From Afipia sp. (GTDB lineage: Bacteria; Pseudomonadota; Alphaproteobacteria; Rhizobiales; Xanthobacteraceae): 19,879 nucleotides of DNA. The stretch covers positions 1 through 19,879 of the forward strand of contig JAGVII010000270.1 in NCBI GenBank assembly GCA_020056155.1, written 5' to 3'. The notes beneath the pieces are model-generated. The model had not been told where the DNA came from. It was given only the letters and a program-made list of their open reading frames with translations, and made no database searches. The position numbers and the translations under genes were made by a program. Shown here in pieces: positions 16,453-19,879 of the stretch; within the stretch, counting starts at the first letter, position 1; each line of letters opens with the position of its first letter.

Positions 16453-17430
16453 ATGGATGGATCGTTGCGTCGTAACGATGGGGCCGATGCAGAGTTTTTC
16501 TACGACCGTCAGAGCGGCAGCCTGAGTGGGGCAAGCCTGGTCGACCAAATGGCGGTCTACGCACTGCAGGTCGGCTCCGTCGTTACGCGGCCCTTCGGTC
16601 ACCGCGGTTACGGATGGGGGTGCGACGTGGTTTCCTGTGCCGTCGCGCAACGCGACATCGTCGTTGGATTGAATGCGGATGCCCGATTTGCCATTCCGTT
16701 TTGTGATCGATACTGGAGCCGAATCCTCAATGGGCGGTACGATTACGAAGAAGAGATTGAGGCGTTTCTGAAGAGCGTCGCCGACATCAAGTACACCTTC
16801 GTCGATGGCGGCGCCAATTTCGGCTACTGGTCGGTTCTGGCGTCGAGCCAGCCGTTCGGTCGCCAGACCGTCCTGGCGATCGAAGCCTCGCCGGACAACG
16901 CCGCCCGGCTCGCATTGAACGCCGGATTGAATGGCAACCGGTACCGCTACATGAACGCGGCCATCGGCGGCCGCACGGGCGGTTTCGTGCGCGTCGCGGG
17001 ACGGCGACACGAGGCGTTTTCGACTTATGCGGCCAAGGATGACGATCGCGGAGCGGTGCGACGGGTCTCGCTCGACGGCCTCCTCGGCAGCGATCTCGAT
17101 GCACAGGCGCCGACGGTCATCAAACTGGATGTCGAAGGCGTCGAGATCGAAGCCATCGAAGGCGCCAAGACTTTGTTGTCCGGCAATTCGCTTGTGATCT
17201 GCGAGGACCACGGTTCGGATCGGACGCACGGTGTTTCTCGTCATTTGATGAATGACGCCGCGTTGAGCCTCTACATCTTCGACCCCGCCGTTTGTCGTTT
17301 CGTTCGCGTCGAAGGTCCGGCGGTACTCGATCGTGTGAAGCGACATCGTTGGGTCGGCTACAACGTCTTCGCCACGCGAAGCCCGGTTTGGGAAGACCGA
17401 TTGCAGTCTGCGCAATGGATTTGCCGATGA
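16453..17430 (+). CDS. FkbM-family SAM-dependent methyltransferase
   Basis: This protein has 325 residues and a Rossmann methyltransferase core. Motif I is FVDGGANFGYWSV (VDGGANFG at 117-124), followed by the acidic loop LAIEASPDN (IEASP at 143-147) and the FkbM signature IKLDVEGVEIEAIEGA (KLDVEG at 223-228). The family O-methylates sugars, polyketides and other small molecules, often in polysaccharide or secondary-metabolite clusters; the acceptor cannot be predicted. The first 110 residues (before motif I) are unusually long and lack a recognised domain. ATG at 16453 has GGAG 7 nt upstream. The end overlaps a possible ATG of the next gene (ATGA at 17427-17430). Confidence 0.88.
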   Translation: MDGSLRRNDGADAEFFYDRQSGSLSGASLVDQMAVYALQVGSVVTRPFGHRGYGWGCDVVSCAVAQRDIVVGLNADARFAIPFCDRYWSRILNGRYDYEEEIEAFLKSVADIKYTFVDGGANFGYWSVLASSQPFGRQTVLAIEASPDNAARLALNAGLNGNRYRYMNAAIGGRTGGFVRVAGRRHEAFSTYAAKDDDRGAVRRVSLDGLLGSDLDAQAPTVIKLDVEGVEIEAIEGAKTLLSGNSLVICEDHGSDRTHGVSRHLMNDAALSLYIFDPAVCRFVRVEGPAVLDRVKRHRWVGYNVFATRSPVWEDRLQSAQWICR

Positions 17431-17483
17431 CCGAGGACGACATGCGGCGCGAACCGAATGTTCGACAGGCCGGAGGGATCGCG

Positions 17484-18689
17484 ATGAGCCTTACCATGCC
17501 CCGTCCGCCCGTATCGATGCCAACGCAGAGAGCGAGCGCAAAGGAAACGTCACCCGCCGGGCGTGACCTGCGGCTGGATCTGTTCCGCGGCCTGGCGAAC
17601 TGGGCGATCTTCCTGGATCACATACCAAACAATGCGGTTGCCTGGGTGACCACGCGAAACTATGGCTTCAGCGATGCCGCAGATGTTTTTCTGTTCATTT
17701 CCGGTTACACCGCCGCGTTCATCTACGCACGCAGGATGGCCGCGCAGGGATACCTCGCGGGGACGGCCCTGCTGATCCGGCGCGTGTGGCAACTCTATGT
17801 GGCGCATGTTTTGTTGTTCGTGTTCTACGCCGCGGCCATCGGGTACGTGGCGCAAGGCTACGGACATTCCCATCTGCTGGATGAGTTCAACGTGGCCGGA
17901 CTGATCCAGCAACCGGTGGCGACGCTTACGCAGGGACTCCTTCTCAAGTTCAAGCCGCTCAACCTCGACGTCCTGCCTTTGTACACCGTGCTGATGGCAG
18001 GATTTGCCCCGTTGCTGATGCTGATGATGCGGGCTTCCGACGCGGCGCTGGCAGCGGCGATCATGGTCTACGTGCTGGCGCGCCATTTCGGCTGGAATTT
18101 CCCTGCGCACCCTTCCGGCGGGTGGTACTTCAATCCGTTCACATGGCAGCTTCTGTTCACGATGGGCGCTTGGGCGGCATTGGGCGGCGCCGCCAGGGCG
18201 CAGGCGTTGGCCCGGTCCCGAACGGTCCTGATGGCGAGCGTGGCTTTCGTGGTTTTCGCATTCGTTGTAACGGTCGGCGCTCGCCTCGATCTGTCGACTT
18301 CGTTGTCGTTTGTGTTCGATGTTCTCAGTGAGAAAACCAATCTCGCCCCCTACAGGATCCTTCATTTTCTGGCGCTTGCGGTGATCGTGGTTCGTGTCGT
18401 TCCGCGAGACTGGAACGGCCTTCGTTCGAGGCTGGCGCGTCCGATCATCGTATGCGGTCAGAGGTCGCTGGAGGTGTTCTGCATAGGAATTTTCCTGTCG
18501 TTCGTCGGGCATTTCATTCTGGAGATGTATTCGGACCGTCTGCTTACTCAAATCGGGGTGAGTGTTGGCGGACTTCTGCTGATGACGGCTGTGGCGTTCT
18601 ATCGGACATGGTCCCGAACGCTTGATGCCCGCGCCCCCAAGGCGCCGGTCACAATCCCTACAATCGACCGAAAGGAGAACGTTCAATGA
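17484..18689 (+). CDS. opgC: OpgC-like integral-membrane acyltransferase
   Basis: This is a multi-pass inner-membrane protein of about 401 residues in the OpgC group, related to acyltransferase family 3. The N-terminal signature RDLRLDLFRGLANWAIFLDHIPNN has the conserved Arg/Asp and the DHIP motif at about 45-48, followed by FSDAADVFLFISGYTAAFIYARRM. About ten hydrophobic segments follow, including GWYFNPFTWQLLFTMGAW. OpgC succinylates osmoregulated periplasmic glucans, although related proteins acylate other envelope glycans. The start at 17484 is preceded by GGAGG at 6 nt. An alternative ATG at 17427 overlaps the methyltransferase stop and adds 19 polar residues. The C-terminal stop overlaps the next ATG by 4 bp. 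Confidence 0.85.
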   Translation: MSLTMPRPPVSMPTQRASAKETSPAGRDLRLDLFRGLANWAIFLDHIPNNAVAWVTTRNYGFSDAADVFLFISGYTAAFIYARRMAAQGYLAGTALLIRRVWQLYVAHVLLFVFYAAAIGYVAQGYGHSHLLDEFNVAGLIQQPVATLTQGLLLKFKPLNLDVLPLYTVLMAGFAPLLMLMMRASDAALAAAIMVYVLARHFGWNFPAHPSGGWYFNPFTWQLLFTMGAWAALGGAARAQALARSRTVLMASVAFVVFAFVVTVGARLDLSTSLSFVFDVLSEKTNLAPYRILHFLALAVIVVRVVPRDWNGLRSRLARPIIVCGQRSLEVFCIGIFLSFVGHFILEMYSDRLLTQIGVSVGGLLLMTAVAFYRTWSRTLDARAPKAPVTIPTIDRKENVQ

Positions 18690-18835
18690 CGAGGGACAAG
18701 TTCACACGCCGCGCGATTGCGGCTTCGTTCTCGCGAAGAACGATAAGTCAGCTCGGGCGTTGAGACGGCAACGCCGCAACAAGCGCGCAGGCGATGCTGC
18801 GATCGCTGAACGCGGCAGCGACTGTACGCGAGTGA
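18686..18835 (+). pseudogene. Short ORF interrupted by an in-frame TGA
   Basis: An ATG overlapping the OpgC-like stop is preceded by a strong AAAGGAG at 8 nt and encodes 25 residues (MTRDKFTRRAIAASFSRRTI, then SQLGR) before TGA at 18761-18763. The same frame continues as DGNAATSAQAMLRSLNAAAT, then VRE, and a second TGA at 18833-18835, 7 bp before the next start. The good ribosome site, operon overlap and coding-like C-terminal part suggest a small gene of about 49 codons that carries one nonsense codon, or the joined ends of a longer deleted gene. A true 25-residue leader peptide is the alternative. I recognise no family. Confidence 0.4.
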
Positions 18836-18842
18836 GGTCTCC

Positions 18843-19879
18843 ATGATTGCACTTCCTTATGATTATTTCCTGATCGCCTGGTTTGTCATCGCGGCCGCCT
18901 CCACGGCGTACGTTTCATTCGACCAGTTCAACGGCAATCCCGAACCGACGGTCATGAAGTGGGGCTTCATCCTCGTCACGCTCTACATGGGGCCGTTCGG
19001 CCTACTGATCTACGTGCTGGCGGACAAAGAGCCGCATCCTGGTGAGCACGAGCAGTTCACGTCGCCGCTCTGGAAGCAGGGGATCGGAAGCACCATCCAT
19101 TGCGTCGCCGGCGATGCCACGGGGATCATCCTCGCTGCCACAGTAACGGCGCTCATGGGCCTTCCGATGTGGATCGACCTGATCGTCGAGTACGTTGCCG
19201 GGTTCTCGTTCGGCCTCTTCATCTTCCAGTCCCTGTTCATGAAGAAGATGATGGGCGGAACGTACTGGGAGAACGTGCGCAAGAGCTTCATGCCCGAGTT
19301 CATCAGCATGAATGCCATGATGGCGGGAATGGCGCCGACGATGAGCTTTCTGATGATGGGCCGCGACATGCGCGCCATGGATCCGCTTGAACTGGTGTTC
19401 TGGGGCGTGATGTCGCTCGGCGTCATGGTCGGGTTTACGACGGCGTATCCCTTCAACGTTTGGATGGTGAAGAAGAAGATCAAGCACGGTCTGATGACCG
19501 AGCGGGTCGGGGACGCGGCATCGCGGACGCATCACGAAGGGCATGAGGAGCAGCATGATTCCGGGCATCACGGCGGCGGAATGCAGCATGGCGGCGGTCA
19601 CCGGATGGACGGAGAGGCCACCGTGCCGCAGTTGGTTGCGTTGGCGGGGGTGACCTCGTTTCTTCTGATCTCCGGAATGGTGCTGCCGGGATTCTCGGTG
19701 AACTTGGGCTTAAGTGCCCGCGACGTGGACGGCGCCATCATGCCGCCTGGCATGATCAATACCTTCGATCTTCCGGGCGAGGCCATGAAGGACATGGCGG
19801 CGGTCAAGCCGAGGCAAGTCGTCTACAAGGCGCCGCCCGATGCAAAGGGCGACCGCGTGCTCGAACCGCGCGTCGAGAA
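18843..19879 (+). CDS. DUF4396 membrane protein, 5' part, running into a probable multicopper oxidase domain (incomplete)
   Basis: The frame is open from ATG at 18843 (GAGG 5 nt upstream) to the end of the window, 345 codons. Residues 1-225 are a DUF4396-type membrane region: YDYFLIAWFVIAAASTAYVS, MKWGFILVTLYMGPFGLLIY, GSTIHCVAGDATGIILAA, and a Met-rich stretch (MNAMMAGMAPTMSFLMM) of the kind found in copper carriers. A His/Gly/Met linker follows at about 230-258 (HHEGHEEQH, GHHGGGMQHGG), then another helix (LVALAGVTSFLLISGMVLPGF). From about residue 300 the sequence PPGMINTFDLPGEAMKDMAAV and ADDR-like KGDRVLEPRVE resembles the entry segment of copper oxidases and nitrite-reductase-like MCOs, which should continue beyond 19879. 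The C-terminal identity is inferred. Confidence 0.8.
   Translation, partial: MIALPYDYFLIAWFVIAAASTAYVSFDQFNGNPEPTVMKWGFILVTLYMGPFGLLIYVLADKEPHPGEHEQFTSPLWKQGIGSTIHCVAGDATGIILAATVTALMGLPMWIDLIVEYVAGFSFGLFIFQSLFMKKMMGGTYWENVRKSFMPEFISMNAMMAGMAPTMSFLMMGRDMRAMDPLELVFWGVMSLGVMVGFTTAYPFNVWMVKKKIKHGLMTERVGDAASRTHHEGHEEQHDSGHHGGGMQHGGGHRMDGEATVPQLVALAGVTSFLLISGMVLPGFSVNLGLSARDVDGAIMPPGMINTFDLPGEAMKDMAAVKPRQVVYKAPPDAKGDRVLEPRVE

Noticed and set aside
15403..17415. A 670-codon minus-strand frame opposite the GNAT-like, CusF-like and FkbM genes
   Set aside because: It spans three well-supported plus-strand genes and their gaps, and has no domain; long antisense frames are common at this base composition.
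17550..18686. A 378-codon minus-strand frame opposite the OpgC-like gene
   Set aside because: It is rich in Arg, Gln and His with no motif, while the plus strand encodes a clear multi-pass membrane protein.

Overview
The window looks like an accessory region (plasmid or genomic island) of an alphaproteobacterium, probably Hyphomicrobiales. The grounds are dense GC-rich coding, copper-locus proteins that read like those of Bradyrhizobium/Rhodopseudomonas-type genomes, and an MbfA-type iron exporter remnant. The host assignment is inference only. There are three blocks.

Block 1 (1-9026) is a Tn3-family transposon bounded by perfect 34-bp inverted repeats (1-34 and 8993-9026). It carries a DDE transposase (tnpA, minus), a short divergent intergenic region that should be the res site, and a serine resolvase (tnpR, plus). 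Its cargo is a complete minus-strand phosphite-oxidation operon in the order ptxA-ptxB-ptxC-ptxD-ptxE: an ABC importer (ATPase, binding protein, permease), an NAD-dependent phosphite dehydrogenase with every catalytic residue in place, and a LysR-type regulator. The junctions are tight (4-bp overlap, then gaps of 7, 12 and 7 bp). The leader upstream of ptxA holds a Pho-box-like element placed correctly over a candidate -10, and two TTGCG/CGCAA dyads that could be LysR-type operators. The element is therefore a self-contained, apparently mobile phosphite-as-phosphorus module. PtxD has the unusual pair Asp175-Arg176 at the position that sets NAD/NADP preference.

Block 2 (9027-10710) is a gene graveyard. 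It holds an MbfA/VIT-type iron transporter with both a missing N-terminus and an out-of-frame internal deletion, butt-joined to the C-terminal part of a cytochrome b561. After about 300 bp with no recognisable gene come a fragment of a CopA-type copper ATPase (YHS and Cys/His metal-binding motifs only) and a CsoR-family repressor gene that has lost a metal-ligand Cys and has acquired a premature TAG.

Block 3 (10711-19879) is a co-directional plus-strand copper-handling locus with short gaps or overlaps. It encodes a His-rich secreted protein, a small lipoprotein, a TolC-like outer-membrane lipoprotein, a Tat-exported two-domain multicopper oxidase with a Met-rich tail, a cupredoxin, a FemAB/GNAT-like protein, a CusF-like copper-binding protein, an FkbM-type methyltransferase, an OpgC-like membrane acyltransferase, a short interrupted ORF, and the 5' part of a DUF4396 membrane protein that appears to run into a multicopper-oxidase domain beyond the window. 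The mixture of periplasmic copper proteins with three possible glycan- or envelope-modifying enzymes in one apparent transcription unit has no function I can name with certainty, and it is the best candidate here for an undescribed system.
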